Source: Rhodoferax sp. U11-2br (GTDB lineage: Bacteria > Pseudomonadota > Gammaproteobacteria > Burkholderiales > Burkholderiaceae_C). Taken from it: a DNA stretch of 64,000 bases. The first letter of the stretch is position 1, and the number at the start of each line of letters is the position of its first letter. The DNA is taken from contig NZ_JAHFZF010000003.1 of NCBI RefSeq assembly GCF_018619435.1, positions 62,001-126,000 on the forward strand, written 5' to 3'. A program made the position numbers and the translations under genes. The notes below the pieces were generated by a model that made no database searches, had not been told where the DNA came from, and was given only the letters and a program-made list of their open reading frames with translations. This document shows, piece by piece, positions 23,160-33,042 of the stretch.

Positions 23160-24821
23160 ATGGCTCAATACGTATTTTCGATGAACCGCGTTGGCAAGAT
23201 CGTGCCACCCAAGCGGCATATCCTGAAAGACATTTCGCTGAGTTTCTTCCCTGGTGCCAAGATTGGTGTGCTCGGCACCAACGGTTCAGGCAAATCCACT
23301 TTGCTGAAGATCATGGCTGGTGTGGACAAGGACATCGAAGGTGAAGCCATTCCGATGGCCGGGCTCAACATCGGTTATCTGCCGCAGGAGCCGCAGCTGG
23401 ATCCGGCCCAGACCGTGCGCGAAAGCATCGAGTCGGGCATGGGCAAGGTGTTTTCCGCCAAGGCGCGCCTGGAAGAGGTGTACATCGCCTACGGTGCAGA
23501 AGATGCAGACTTTGATGCGCTGGCGGCGGAACAGGCCGAGCTGGAGGCGATCATCGCCACCGCCGGCACCGACTCCGAGCACCAGCTGGAAATTGCGGCT
23601 GACGCGCTGCGTCTGCCACCCTGGGATGCGGTGATTGGTGTGCTCTCAGGGGGGGAAAAGCGCCGTGTGGCTCTGTGCCGCCTGTTGCTGAGCCACCCCG
23701 ACATGTTGTTGCTGGATGAACCCACCAACCACTTGGATGCCGAATCGGTGGACTGGCTGGAGCAGTTTTTGCAGCGTTACAGCGGCACCGTGGTGGCCAT
23801 CACCCACGACCGCTACTTTCTGGACAACGCGGCCGAGTGGATTCTGGAACTTGACCGTGGCGCTGGCATTCCCTACAAGGGCAATTACAGCTCCTGGATG
23901 GAGCAGAAGCAGGCGCGGTTGGAGCAGGAGCAAAAGGGTGAAGAGTCGCGCGCCAAGACCCTCAAGAAGGAGTTGGAGTGGTCGCGTCAGAACCCCAAGG
24001 CACGCCAGGCCAAGAGCAAGGCCCGTCTGGCCCGTTTTGAAGAGCTGTCTGATTTTGAATACCAGAAGCGCAACGAAACCAATGAAATTTTCATCCCGGT
24101 GGCGGACCGCCTGGGCAATGAGGTCATTGAGTTCACCAACGTCAGCAAGTCCTTTGGTGACCGTCTGCTGATTGACAACCTGAGCTTCAAGGTGCCTGCG
24201 GGCGCCATTGTGGGCATCATCGGCCCCAACGGCGCCGGTAAATCCACCTTGTTCCGCATGATCTCCGGCCAGCAGCAGCCCGACAGCGGCACGGTCAAGA
24301 TCGGTCAAACCGTCAAGATGGCCTTTGTTGACCAAAACCGTGACGATCTGGCCAACGAAAAAACCGTCTGGGAGGATGTCTCGGGCGGCCTGGACATGCT
24401 CAACATCGGCAAGTTCACCATGGCCAGCCGGGCCTACTGTGGCCGCTTCAACTTCAACGGTGCGGACCAGCAAAAACGTGTCGGCTTGTTGTCGGGCGGT
24501 GAGCGCGGTCGCTTGCATCTGGCCAAGACGCTGATTGCCGGCGGTAATGTGCTGATGCTCGATGAACCGTCCAACGATCTGGACGTGGAAACCTTGCGTG
24601 CCCTGGAAGATGCCTTGCTGGAGTTCGCTGGCTCGATCATGGTGATCAGCCATGACCGCTGGTTCCTTGACCGGATTGCCACCCACATCCTGGCCTGCGA
24701 GGGCGACAGCCAGTGGACCTTCTACAACGGCAACTACCACGACTACGAAGAGGACAAGAAAAAACGCTTGGGTGAAGAGGGCGCCAAACCCAAACGCATG
24801 CGTTTCAAGGCGCTGAAGTAG
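23160..24821 (+). CDS. ettA: Energy-dependent translational throttle protein EttA (ABC-F)
   Basis: A 553-aa soluble ABC-F protein with two ATPase domains that binds the ribosomal E site and gates the first elongation step according to ATP/ADP ratio. N-terminal MAQYVFSMNRVGKIVPPKR is typical. Walker A motifs are GTNGSGKST and GPNGAGKST; signatures are LSGGEKRRV and LSGGERGRL; the P-site linker with KKELEWSRQNPKARQAKSK separates the domains. ATG at 23160 gives the family's usual length; upstream in-frame codons are not conserved. Confidence 0.95.
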   Translation: MAQYVFSMNRVGKIVPPKRHILKDISLSFFPGAKIGVLGTNGSGKSTLLKIMAGVDKDIEGEAIPMAGLNIGYLPQEPQLDPAQTVRESIESGMGKVFSAKARLEEVYIAYGAEDADFDALAAEQAELEAIIATAGTDSEHQLEIAADALRLPPWDAVIGVLSGGEKRRVALCRLLLSHPDMLLLDEPTNHLDAESVDWLEQFLQRYSGTVVAITHDRYFLDNAAEWILELDRGAGIPYKGNYSSWMEQKQARLEQEQKGEESRAKTLKKELEWSRQNPKARQAKSKARLARFEELSDFEYQKRNETNEIFIPVADRLGNEVIEFTNVSKSFGDRLLIDNLSFKVPAGAIVGIIGPNGAGKSTLFRMISGQQQPDSGTVKIGQTVKMAFVDQNRDDLANEKTVWEDVSGGLDMLNIGKFTMASRAYCGRFNFNGADQQKRVGLLSGGERGRLHLAKTLIAGGNVLMLDEPSNDLDVETLRALEDALLEFAGSIMVISHDRWFLDRIATHILACEGDSQWTFYNGNYHDYEEDKKKRLGEEGAKPKRMRFKALK

Positions 24822-24844
24822 GCTCTCCACAAGGATCAATCACC

Positions 24845-27118
24845 ATGTCGACCGCTGATTCGTCCATTCCTGGATTGTCCATTTACCAGAATCTGCTGGA
24901 GTCGGCAGCGCGGACGAGTACAAGCATGTTGTCGCAGGTGTTGGGCATGGCCCGCAAAACCCTGCGCACTGAGGTGTCCATGGCTCGGGGTTTTTTGGAG
25001 CGTGACCAGCTGGAGCTCAGTGTCAAGTTGATGGAGTCACACACACCGAGCTTGTGTGAGCGTTTTCCGGCCATTTTGCTGGATATCTTCCGCAGCCATG
25101 GTGACACGCAGACCAAATCCGGTGTCTTGGGTGAGCAAGCCCTGCGCTTGGATCAGCTTGAGCTGATGGATGAGGGTCAGGTTCAGGAGCGTGTTGAACT
25201 GGCTCGTATGTTGCAGCATGTGTTGTTGGATGCTGAGCTGGCCTTGCCCGAGTTCAATAGTTTTGTGTGTGCTTTGGTGGGCTTGGATCGGGTCTCCCCT
25301 GAGCACAATCCGTTGCGCCCAGACTCGTATGTGAAGGCCTTGCAGCAGCTCATGAACGAGATGCGGGTGCCGACACAGGTACGTGCCATCTGGTTGCGCC
25401 ACCTGTCAGCCCCTCTGGGTAGTGCGTTGCGCGAGGCGTATCTGCAATGGTCAGAGCAGCTCCGAAGCCAGGACGTGCGTCGGGTAGGCTTCACCGTGAT
25501 TCGCACCCCTGAGGTGGCGACCGAGGTGGTGGATCACGGTCGTTCGGGTCGCGCCGAACGGGCGGTGTGGACCCCTGAATACCGGCAAACGGTGCTGACA
25601 CTGGACAAGTTGCGGCAGCTGATGTCGGGGCACCTTGACGGCCCACCAGACAGTCCCAAAGAGGCGTTTGCCCAGCAGTTTGCGCGTGAGTTTGAGGGCG
25701 GGCAGTCGCCAGACCACGGCCCTGAAACCGCTTTTCAGGCGACCTTGCCGGCAGCCCTGGATGCCTTGCAGGAGATGCAGCAAGTTGACACGGTGGTGCT
25801 GCGTATGCAGCAGCGCCCCGCCCCCCCAAAAGGACGAGCGACTGATACGCGACCACCTGGCGCGGTTGTGCGTGAAGAGTTGACGCGCAGTGCCAAGTCG
25901 ATGAGCCAGGTGCTGAGCCTGGAGGTGGTGTCCCTGATGGCGGAGAACCTGATCAAGGACACCCGCTTGTTGCCCCAGGTGAGGAAAATCATTGAGCGCT
26001 TGGAGCCCGCACTGCTGCGGCTGGTGATTGTTGATCCGCGTTTTTTCATTGACAAGGCGCACCCGGCGCGGCTGTTGTTGAACGAAATCTCACAACGGGG
26101 ATTGGCGTTTGGCTCAGAAACTGATCCAGATTTTGAGGCTTTCCTGCTGTCCTTGCAGCGGCATGTCAGCCCCTTGGCGGTGCTCAACATCGAGGGGGTT
26201 CAGCCCTTTGAGGCAGCACTCAAGCAGCTTCAGCAAGAGTGGGACAACCCTGAGGTGCGGGAGACTGTCAACAGCCAGATTCAAAGTGCGGCCGCAGCTT
26301 TGGGTTACGCCGAGGAGCGCAATTTGTTGGCTTCTCAGATGGCGAACAATATGATGAAGATGTCGGGTATGTCCCGGGTGCCTGTGGATGTATTGGATTT
26401 TTTGTGTGGTCCTTGGTCGCATGTGATGGCAGAGGCGCAACTGAAAGCCGTGCCCGGGACGGACGACCCTGGTGCCTACAAAGCGCTGGTTGCAGATTTG
26501 TTGTGGAGCGCGCAACCTGATCTGACACGCAAAGATGTTGGCCGTTTGACCAAACTGGTGCCCCGGCTGCTGTCGGGCCTGCGCGAAGGCCTGAGCCTGA
26601 TTGGTTACCCTTCCACCAAAACCAGCGTCTTCTTTGATGTTTTGATGAAGCAGCACCATCAGGCGTTCAGGCCTGCCACGCAGGAGGAGGCGGCTGCACC
26701 GGATGGTCTTGATGCCAGCTTGCTGGGCAGCCAGGACCACTGGGTGGCACCTTCCGAGGCCAAGGCCTCCGGTTTCATGGATTTTGCGGACGAAGAAGTG
26801 GCAGACCAGCCCAAGTCGGCGCCGTTGTCCTTGCCGCCCCAAACCAGCACCATGCCGTTGGCGGTGGGTGCCTGGATCGAGTTGTACCTCTCGGGTGCCT
26901 GGCAGCGCGTGCAGTTGTCCTGGATCAGTCCGCACGGCACCATGTACCTGTTCACCAATGTGGGTGGCAAAACCCAGTCGATGACCCAGCGCTTTTACGA
27001 ACGTATGCTGGCCGAGGGCAAGCTGCGTGTGGTGTCAGACCAGTCTTCCATGGTGGACGGTGCTCTGGACGCTGTGGTTCGCACGGCGATGCGCAACAGC
27101 ATCGACGCCGGGTCCTGA
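24845..27118 (+). CDS. DUF1631 family protein
   Basis: A 757-aa cytoplasmic protein of the DUF1631 family, common in beta- and gammaproteobacteria. The N terminus is helical (LERDQLELSVKLMESHTPSL), and the C-terminal 120 residues (GAWIELYLSGAWQRVQLSWI, then MYLFTNVGGKTQSMTQRFYE) look like a PilZ-like beta domain, though the RxxxR c-di-GMP motif is not evident. Some homologues are annotated as thymidine phosphorylase, which the sequence does not support. It begins 23 bases after ettA. Function is unknown. Confidence 0.75.
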   Translation: MSTADSSIPGLSIYQNLLESAARTSTSMLSQVLGMARKTLRTEVSMARGFLERDQLELSVKLMESHTPSLCERFPAILLDIFRSHGDTQTKSGVLGEQALRLDQLELMDEGQVQERVELARMLQHVLLDAELALPEFNSFVCALVGLDRVSPEHNPLRPDSYVKALQQLMNEMRVPTQVRAIWLRHLSAPLGSALREAYLQWSEQLRSQDVRRVGFTVIRTPEVATEVVDHGRSGRAERAVWTPEYRQTVLTLDKLRQLMSGHLDGPPDSPKEAFAQQFAREFEGGQSPDHGPETAFQATLPAALDALQEMQQVDTVVLRMQQRPAPPKGRATDTRPPGAVVREELTRSAKSMSQVLSLEVVSLMAENLIKDTRLLPQVRKIIERLEPALLRLVIVDPRFFIDKAHPARLLLNEISQRGLAFGSETDPDFEAFLLSLQRHVSPLAVLNIEGVQPFEAALKQLQQEWDNPEVRETVNSQIQSAAAALGYAEERNLLASQMANNMMKMSGMSRVPVDVLDFLCGPWSHVMAEAQLKAVPGTDDPGAYKALVADLLWSAQPDLTRKDVGRLTKLVPRLLSGLREGLSLIGYPSTKTSVFFDVLMKQHHQAFRPATQEEAAAPDGLDASLLGSQDHWVAPSEAKASGFMDFADEEVADQPKSAPLSLPPQTSTMPLAVGAWIELYLSGAWQRVQLSWISPHGTMYLFTNVGGKTQSMTQRFYERMLAEGKLRVVSDQSSMVDGALDAVVRTAMRNSIDAGS

Positions 27119-27148
27119 AACCCGAGCAGTCCGCCAGGGGCTGTCCGG

Positions 27149-27595
27149 TCAGCCTGCCAGCGCGGCCTTGACCGCCTGCGACACCAAAGCCATGTCGGCC
27201 TTGCCAGCGAGTTGGGTTTTGACGGCTCCCATGACTTTGCCCATGTCACCAGGCCCGGAGGCGCCCAGGGTGCTGACGATCAAGGCCACCGCAGCCGTGA
27301 TCTCGTCAGCGCCCAGGCGCTGCGGCAAGTAGGCTTCCAGCACCTTAATTTCGTCACTTTCCTTGTCCGCCAGGTCTTGCCGTTGTGCCTGAACATAAGC
27401 GGCCACTGAGTCTTTGCGCTGTTTGATCAGCTTGTCCACAATGCCGACCAACGTCACATCGTCGACCACCACACGCTCATCGACCTCTTTTTGTTTGACG
27501 GCCGCCAGCAACAGGCGGATGGTGCCCAGCCGGACGCTGTCTTTGGCACGCATGGCGGTTTTCATGTCTTCGGTGATCTGGTCTTTGAGGGACAT
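27149..27595 (-). CDS. GatB/YqeY domain protein
   Basis: A 148-aa helical protein that matches YqeY along its whole length (MSLKDQITEDMKTAMRAKDS, RLLLAAVKQKEVDER, EAYLPQRL, GDMGKVMGAVKTQLAGKAD). It resembles the tRNA-binding tail of GatB and may assist amidation or tRNA handling. It follows rpsU on the same strand, a conserved neighbourhood; dnaG and rpoD, often next in other bacteria, are not here. Confidence 0.9.
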   Translation of the reverse strand: MSLKDQITEDMKTAMRAKDSVRLGTIRLLLAAVKQKEVDERVVVDDVTLVGIVDKLIKQRKDSVAAYVQAQRQDLADKESDEIKVLEAYLPQRLGADEITAAVALIVSTLGASGPGDMGKVMGAVKTQLAGKADMALVSQAVKAALAG

Positions 27596-27647
27596 GGTGG
27601 TGACTCCTGGTCAATTGTTGGATGAAGGGTCTGGATACGCCAGAACG

Positions 27648-27678
27648 AAAAAAGCCCGCCTGGGCGTCCCCGGCGAGC
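27648..27678 (-). terminator. Probable rho-independent terminator after rpsU
   Basis: On the minus strand GCTCGCC and GGCGGGC (one G-U pair) enclose an 11-base loop and are followed by TTTTTTCG. It lies 38 bases after the rpsU stop and before yqeY, so it may attenuate transcription into yqeY. Confidence 0.65.
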
Positions 27679-27716
27679 TTGTCTGCAGGCTTGGTAGCCC
27701 GGCTGAGTCAGCAGAA

Positions 27717-27929
27717 TCAGTACAGCTTCTTGGGCAACTGCATGGCGCGGATGCGCTTGTAGTTGCGCTTGACTGCAGCAGCCTTCTTGCGTTTGCGCTC
27801 AGCGGTGGGCTTTTCATAGAACTCGCGTGCACGCAAGTCAGTCAGCAGGCCCAGTTTTTCAATGGTGCGCTTGAAGCGGCGCAGCGCGACGTCAAAAGGC
27901 TCGTTTTCTTTAACACGAATGGTTGTCAT
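27717..27929 (-). CDS. rpsU: 30S ribosomal protein S21
   Basis: A 70-aa basic ribosomal protein of the 30S platform that aids mRNA start selection. [20 protein letters not shown] and the basic tail ([17 protein letters not shown]) are diagnostic. The ATG at 27929 is chosen by family length; an upstream in-frame ATG at 27962 would add 11 residues. A terminator follows, with yqeY beyond it. Confidence 0.96.
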   Translation of the reverse strand: MTTIRVKENEPFDVALRRFKRTIEKLGLLTDLRAREFYEKPTAERKRKKAAAVKRNYKRIRAMQLPKKLY

Positions 27930-28142
27930 GGAGTCAAGTAATCCAAAAGGTGCAGACTTCAAAGTTTGGAAGATCGGGCCAAAAATTGATCTTGCGAATT
28001 TCTCCGCTTAAAAGTTGATCAGGCAGCGGAGTTTTGCCAGCAAAGCCAAGCATTATAGCGGTCTCTTTGGGGCTGGCAAGTGATTGTCGTGGTGTCTCTG
28101 CGACATCGGTTCAAATACCTCTTTTTGTGAAGGACATGGAAG

Positions 28143-28424
28143 ATGAAAGCGATCTGGAACGGTGCAGTGATTGCACAGAGCGACGATACCGTCATGGTGG
28201 AGGGCAACCACTATTTCCCGGCGAGTTCACTCAACCGGGAGTTTGTGCACTTCAGCAACCACAAAAGCTCCTGCGCCTGGAAAGGGCAGGCCAGTTATTA
28301 CTCGCTGATGGTCAACGGTGAGATGAATCCGGATGCCGTCTGGTACTACCCTGACCCCAAACCAGAGGCTGACCAGGTGCGTGACCGGGTCGCCTTCTGG
28401 AAAGGTGTGAAGATCACCGATTAG
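28143..28424 (+). CDS. DUF427 family protein
   Basis: A 93-aa protein with the DUF427 pattern: MKAIWNGAVIAQSDDTVMVEGNHYFP, then KGQASYYSL and AVWYYPDPKPEA. The fold is a small beta structure; biochemical function is not established. The AAGGACATGGAAG upstream supports the start. It is a single gene between rpsU (divergent) and the efflux operon (convergent). Confidence 0.85.
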   Translation: MKAIWNGAVIAQSDDTVMVEGNHYFPASSLNREFVHFSNHKSSCAWKGQASYYSLMVNGEMNPDAVWYYPDPKPEADQVRDRVAFWKGVKITD

Positions 28425-28454
28425 CGTCGGCGATGCACTTCAGAGGCCTGTGTT

Positions 28455-29882
28455 TCAGGGGGCCTTGCCAGGCTCGATGCTCAGCTCCGGATTGGCGCCC
28501 CCGAGGCTTTTGAACAGGGTGACCTGGTTCTGCAAATACGTCAGGCGCGTTTGCACCAGAGACTGCTGGGTGGTGAACAGCGAGCGCTGGGCATCGAGCC
28601 AGTCGAGTTGGCTGGCCGCGCCATTGTCAAAACGCAGTTTGGTCAGACGGGTGCGTTCACTCTCTGCTTTCAGCAATGCCTCACTCGACTGGAGTTGTTG
28701 AGCCAGGGTGTCCTGGCCAGCCAGGGCATCGGCCACCTCGCGAAACGCGCTCTGGATGGTTTTTTCGTATTGCGCCACCGCGATGTCGCGTGTCGCCTGC
28801 GCGATGTCCAAATTGGCCTGGTTGGCGCCCGCGTTGAAGATGGGCAACACCAGACTGGGCGCCATGGTCCAACCCCATGAGCCACTCTTGAACAAACCCG
28901 AGAGTTCGCTGCTGGCCGACCCGGCGCCAGCGGTGAGTGTGATGCGCGGGAAGAACGCGGCGCGTGCTGCACCAATGTTGGCGTTGCTGGCCAGCAAGCT
29001 TTGTTCGGCCTGACGGATATCGGGACGATAGGTCAGCAGGTCGGACGGCAGCCCGGCGGGCAGGCTGGGGAACTGTTGGCTGTCGAGTTGGCCTTGGGCC
29101 AGCTGGTTGCGAGCGGCGTCAGGCAGACTTTGGCCCAGCAGCAATGTCAGCGCATTTTCGTCCTGTGCGCGTTTTTGCAGCTGTTGCGCCAAGGTAACGC
29201 GGGCACTTTCCAGCAGCGTTTGCGCCAGCCGCCAGTCCAGGTCAGACGCCGCACCGTGGCTGCGTTTGAGTTCGGTGAGTTTCAGAGACTCTTCTCGCGT
29301 GGCGAGGGTCTGGCGTGAGGTGCGCAGCAAATCTTCGTCAGCCAGCAGGCTCAACCAGCTTTGCGCCACACTGGCCATCAGGCTGATCTGCACCGTTTTG
29401 GTGGCCTCGGAGGTGGCCAGATACTGGGCCAGGGCCTGTTCCTTGAGGCTGGCAACCCGGCCAAAAAAGTCCAGTTCGTAGGCGGTGAAGGTCAAGCCGC
29501 CGGTGTAGCTGCTGGTGATGCCGCCGCTGCTGTTGGGCACCCGCGAGCCGGTCACCGTGGCGTTGATGGCCGGAAACTGGTCAGCACGGCGCAGCCCCAG
29601 TTGGGCGCGGGCTTGTTCGATGTTGAGCACCGACACCCGCAAGTCGCGGTTGTTGGCCAGTGCGGTGTGGATCAGCTGCTGCACCGTCTTATCGGTGTAA
29701 AAGTCCTCCCAGCCCTTATTCCATAAGGGGCTGGTGCTTTGTTTTTCAGAGCTTTCCTTGGCCGAAGCTGCAGTGGGCCACTGGGTGGCGACGGGTGCTG
29801 CGGGCCGCTCGTAGGTGGGGATCAGCGAGCACGCTGACAACACACTGGCACAGGCCACCGAGATCACAGTTAACTTATTCAT
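28455..29882 (-). CDS. Outer-membrane efflux lipoprotein (OprM/NodT family)
   Basis: A 475-aa outer-membrane channel of a tripartite RND pump. It is a lipoprotein: the signal peptide ends in LSAC with lipid-bearing Cys18. Two repeated OEP helical hairpin regions follow (about 65-260 and 270-470), with typical LPxxLPSDLLTYRPDIRQAE. The ATG at 29882 is preferred because the lipobox then sits correctly; an in-frame upstream extension is not signal-like. Codons 45-59 (SEKQSTSPLWNKGWE) come from a copy of the dispersed palindromic repeat. The start overlaps the pump gene's stop by 8 bases. Confidence 0.92.
   Translation of the reverse strand: MNKLTVISVACASVLSACSLIPTYERPAAPVATQWPTAASAKESSEKQSTSPLWNKGWEDFYTDKTVQQLIHTALANNRDLRVSVLNIEQARAQLGLRRADQFPAINATVTGSRVPNSSGGITSSYTGGLTFTAYELDFFGRVASLKEQALAQYLATSEATKTVQISLMASVAQSWLSLLADEDLLRTSRQTLATREESLKLTELKRSHGAASDLDWRLAQTLLESARVTLAQQLQKRAQDENALTLLLGQSLPDAARNQLAQGQLDSQQFPSLPAGLPSDLLTYRPDIRQAEQSLLASNANIGAARAAFFPRITLTAGAGSASSELSGLFKSGSWGWTMAPSLVLPIFNAGANQANLDIAQATRDIAVAQYEKTIQSAFREVADALAGQDTLAQQLQSSEALLKAESERTRLTKLRFDNGAASQLDWLDAQRSLFTTQQSLVQTRLTYLQNQVTLFKSLGGANPELSIEPGKAP
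29706..29750 (-). repeat. Dispersed palindromic repeat, copy 5 (reverse, inside the efflux lipoprotein gene)
   Basis: The core CCAGCCCTTATTCC and ATAAGGGGCTGG (29710-29735) is a nearly perfect hairpin with one extra G. It encodes SPLWNKGWE in frame, in the linker between the lipid anchor and the channel domain, a place that tolerates extra residues. Confidence 0.65.
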
Positions 29883-32800
29883 GCGAATGCACTCCCATGT
29901 GCGAGGCCTGTTCGGCATGCACCTGCTGCTGGCGTTCGCTGTCCTTGAACAGCGAGCGCACCACCACAAAAAAGATTGGAACAAACACCACCGCCAACGC
30001 TGTGCCGGTCAGGATGCCGCCGATCACGCCGGTACCGATGGCGCGTTGGCTCGCTGAGCCCGCACCACTGGAGATCGCCAGTGGCAACACCCCCAGCGTG
30101 AATGCCATCGAGGTCATCACAATCGGGCGAAAACGCAGGTGGGCCGCTTCCAAGGCTGCTGCAATCACGGATTTGCCCTGCGCCTGCAGGTCCTTGGCAA
30201 ACTCGATGATCAGAATCGCATTTTTGGCCGACAAACCGATGATGGTGATCAGACCGACCTGGAAGTACACGTCATTGGCATAACTGCGCAGCAGGGTGGC
30301 CACGATCACCCCGAGCACACCGAGCGGCACCACCAGGATGACGGACAGCGGAATGCTCCAGCTTTCATACAGCGCGGCCAGGCACAAGAACACCGCCAGA
30401 ATGGCAAAGGCGTAGAGGATCATGGCCTGCGAACCGGCCAGTTTTTCCTCGCGTGAGGTACCGGTCCACTCAAAGCCAAAACCGGCTGGCAGTTTGGCGG
30501 CGAGTTGTTCCATCTCGTTGAGCGCGGCACCGGTGCTGTAGCCCGGTGCGGCACTACCGCTGATGCGCATGGCCGGGTAACCGTTGTAGCGCACCGTCTG
30601 CATGGCGCCCGTCACCCAGCGGGTGCTGGCAAAAGCAGACAGCGGCACGGTCTGGCCCTTGTTGTTGGTGACATTGAGTTTGAGCAGGTCTTCGGGTTGC
30701 ATGCGTGCAGTGGCATCGGCCTGCACCACCACCCGCTGCAGCCGACCGCTGTTGGGGAAGTCGTTGATATAGGCGGAGCCCAGCGCGGTGGAAATCAGGC
30801 TGTTGATGGCATCAAAACCAACCCCCAAGGCACTGGCCTTGTCGCGGTCAATGTCGACCTGCAGCTGTGGCGCGTCTTCCAGACCGTCTGGGCGAACCTG
30901 GGTCAGCACCTTGCTTTGTGCCGCCATGCCCAGCAACTGGTTGCGCGCTGCGAGCAGGGCCTCATGACCCTGGCTACCACGGTCTTGCAGCCGGAAGCTG
31001 AAACCCGAGGACGAGCCCAGTTCAGGAATGGGGGGTGGGCTCAAGGGGAAGATGAACGCATCGCGGATGCCTGACAGGGCACCAAAAGCGCGACCCGCCA
31101 GCGCCTCGGCGGAGCTGCCCGGGCCTTTGCGTTCGGCCCAGTCTTTCAGGGTGACAAAGGCCAGTGCGGCGTTTTGTCCTTGCCCCGAGAAGCTGAAACC
31201 CAGCACACCCACCATGCTTTTGACCTCAGGCTGCTGCAGGATGAAACCTTCCACCTGTTGCATCACAGCCAGTGTGCGTTCCTGGGTGGCGCCGGGTGGC
31301 AGTTGCACGTTGATCAGCATACTGCCCTGGTCTTCGCTGGGCAGGAAAGAGGTTGGCAAACGGGTGTACATCACCGCTGCTGCGGCCAGAATTGCCAGAT
31401 AAATCACCAGGTAACGCGCAGCACGTGGCAGGGTCTTGGCGACACCGCGCTCGTAGCCTTTGGCGGTGCTGGCAAAACCACGGTTGAACCAGCCAAAAAA
31501 GCCGCTCTTGGCATGGTGATGTCCGGCTTCCACCGGCTTGAGCAAGGTGGCACACAGGGCCGGGGTCAAGGACAGCGCCAGGAAGGATGAGAACGCAATC
31601 GACACACCCATCACCGCCGAGAACTGGCGGTAGATGTTGCCAATCGACCCGCTGAAGAATGCCAGTGGCACAAACACCGAGATCAGCACCACGGTCACGC
31701 CGATGATGGCGCCTTGGATCTGGCCCATCGCCTTGCGGGTTGCCAGCAAGGGGGACAAGCCTTCCTCACTCATGATGCGTTCGACGTTTTCCACCACCAC
31801 GATGGCGTCATCCACCAGGATACCAATCACCAGCACCATGGCGAACATGGTCAGCACGTTGATCGAGAAACCCATGGCCAACATCGTGGCAAAGGTGCCC
31901 AGCAGTGCCACTGGCACCACCAGGGTTGGAATCAGGGTGTAGCGCCAGTCTTGCAGGAACAAGAACATCACCAGGAACACCAGCACAATTGCTTCCACCA
32001 GGGTCTCGGCCACTTGGGCCAGCGAGGTTTGAATGAATAGCGAGCTGTCGTAAGGAATCGACCAGCTCATGCCCTTGGGGAAAAAGGTCTCCAACTGATG
32101 CATGCGGGCACGCACCGCTTTGGCCGTGGCCAAGGCGTTGCCGCTGGGGGAGAGTTGCACACCAATGCCGATGGCAGGTTTGCCGTTGAGTCGGGCTGAG
32201 GTGGCGTAAGACTGACCACCCAATTCGATGCGGGCCACGTCTTTCAGGCGCACCGTGGAACCATCGGTGTTGGCGCGAAGCACGATGTTGCCGAACTGTG
32301 TTGCATTGGTGAGCTGGCCGCTGACAAGCACGGTGGCCGCAATGCCTTGGCCTGCCACGTTGGGCAAGCTGCCGATTTCACCGGCGGAGACCTGGGCGTT
32401 TTGCGCCTTGATGGCGGCGGTGACTTCGGCCGCTGAGAGCTTGAAGCCCACCAGTTTGGCCGGGTCGATCCACACCCGCATGGCGCGCTCGGTACCAAAC
32501 AGCTGGGCCTGGCCAACCCCTGGCAGACGCTGGATTTCGGGCACGATGGAGCGCGAGGCGTAGTCACCCAGCGCCACCGGATCCAAAGCCGCGTCGTCCG
32601 AGGTCAGCATGGTGAACAACAAGAAGTTGTTGCGCGACTTGTCCACGCGAACACCCTGCTGGGTCACAGCGGAAGGCAGGCGCGGTGTGGCGCGCGAGAG
32701 CCGGTTCTGTATGTCTACCTGGGCCAGATCGGGGTTGGTGGCGGGCTCAAAACTCAGCGTGATGGTGCCGGTGCCGTTGGCCTGTGCGGTGGACTCCATG

Positions 32801-33030
32801 TAGATCAGGCCGGGCGAGCCATTCATCTCCTGCTCGACGATGGACAACACACTGTCTTCCATCGTTTGCGCCGAGGCGCCAGGGTAAGTGGCTGTGATGA
32901 CAATCGACGGTGGGGCCACCGGCGGGTACTGGGCAATCGGCAACTGGGTGATGGACACCACGCCCATCACCATGATGAACAGCGCGATCACCCAGGCAAA
33001 GATCGGGCGGTCAATGAAAAATTTGGACAT
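29875..33030 (-). CDS. RND multidrug efflux pump, inner-membrane transporter (AcrB/MexB/TtgB type)
   Basis: A 1051-aa HAE1-family drug/proton antiporter. It has 12 membrane segments in two halves and two large periplasmic loops. It starts MSKFFIDRPIFAWVIALFIM. The proton-relay acidic pair is seen in GILVDDAIVVVENVER, and the C-terminal half has GLITIIGLSAKNAILIIEFA. Full length with no break. It is the middle gene of a three-gene operon (adaptor, pump, channel), 12 bases after the adaptor. Sequence suggests hydrophobic drugs, solvents or bile-like compounds as substrates. Confidence 0.95.
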   Translation of the reverse strand: MSKFFIDRPIFAWVIALFIMVMGVVSITQLPIAQYPPVAPPSIVITATYPGASAQTMEDSVLSIVEQEMNGSPGLIYMESTAQANGTGTITLSFEPATNPDLAQVDIQNRLSRATPRLPSAVTQQGVRVDKSRNNFLLFTMLTSDDAALDPVALGDYASRSIVPEIQRLPGVGQAQLFGTERAMRVWIDPAKLVGFKLSAAEVTAAIKAQNAQVSAGEIGSLPNVAGQGIAATVLVSGQLTNATQFGNIVLRANTDGSTVRLKDVARIELGGQSYATSARLNGKPAIGIGVQLSPSGNALATAKAVRARMHQLETFFPKGMSWSIPYDSSLFIQTSLAQVAETLVEAIVLVFLVMFLFLQDWRYTLIPTLVVPVALLGTFATMLAMGFSINVLTMFAMVLVIGILVDDAIVVVENVERIMSEEGLSPLLATRKAMGQIQGAIIGVTVVLISVFVPLAFFSGSIGNIYRQFSAVMGVSIAFSSFLALSLTPALCATLLKPVEAGHHHAKSGFFGWFNRGFASTAKGYERGVAKTLPRAARYLVIYLAILAAAAVMYTRLPTSFLPSEDQGSMLINVQLPPGATQERTLAVMQQVEGFILQQPEVKSMVGVLGFSFSGQGQNAALAFVTLKDWAERKGPGSSAEALAGRAFGALSGIRDAFIFPLSPPPIPELGSSSGFSFRLQDRGSQGHEALLAARNQLLGMAAQSKVLTQVRPDGLEDAPQLQVDIDRDKASALGVGFDAINSLISTALGSAYINDFPNSGRLQRVVVQADATARMQPEDLLKLNVTNNKGQTVPLSAFASTRWVTGAMQTVRYNGYPAMRISGSAAPGYSTGAALNEMEQLAAKLPAGFGFEWTGTSREEKLAGSQAMILYAFAILAVFLCLAALYESWSIPLSVILVVPLGVLGVIVATLLRSYANDVYFQVGLITIIGLSAKNAILIIEFAKDLQAQGKSVIAAALEAAHLRFRPIVMTSMAFTLGVLPLAISSGAGSASQRAIGTGVIGGILTGTALAVVFVPIFFVVVRSLFKDSERQQQVHAEQASHMGVHSHE

Positions 33031-33042
33031 GGAAGACGCTCC

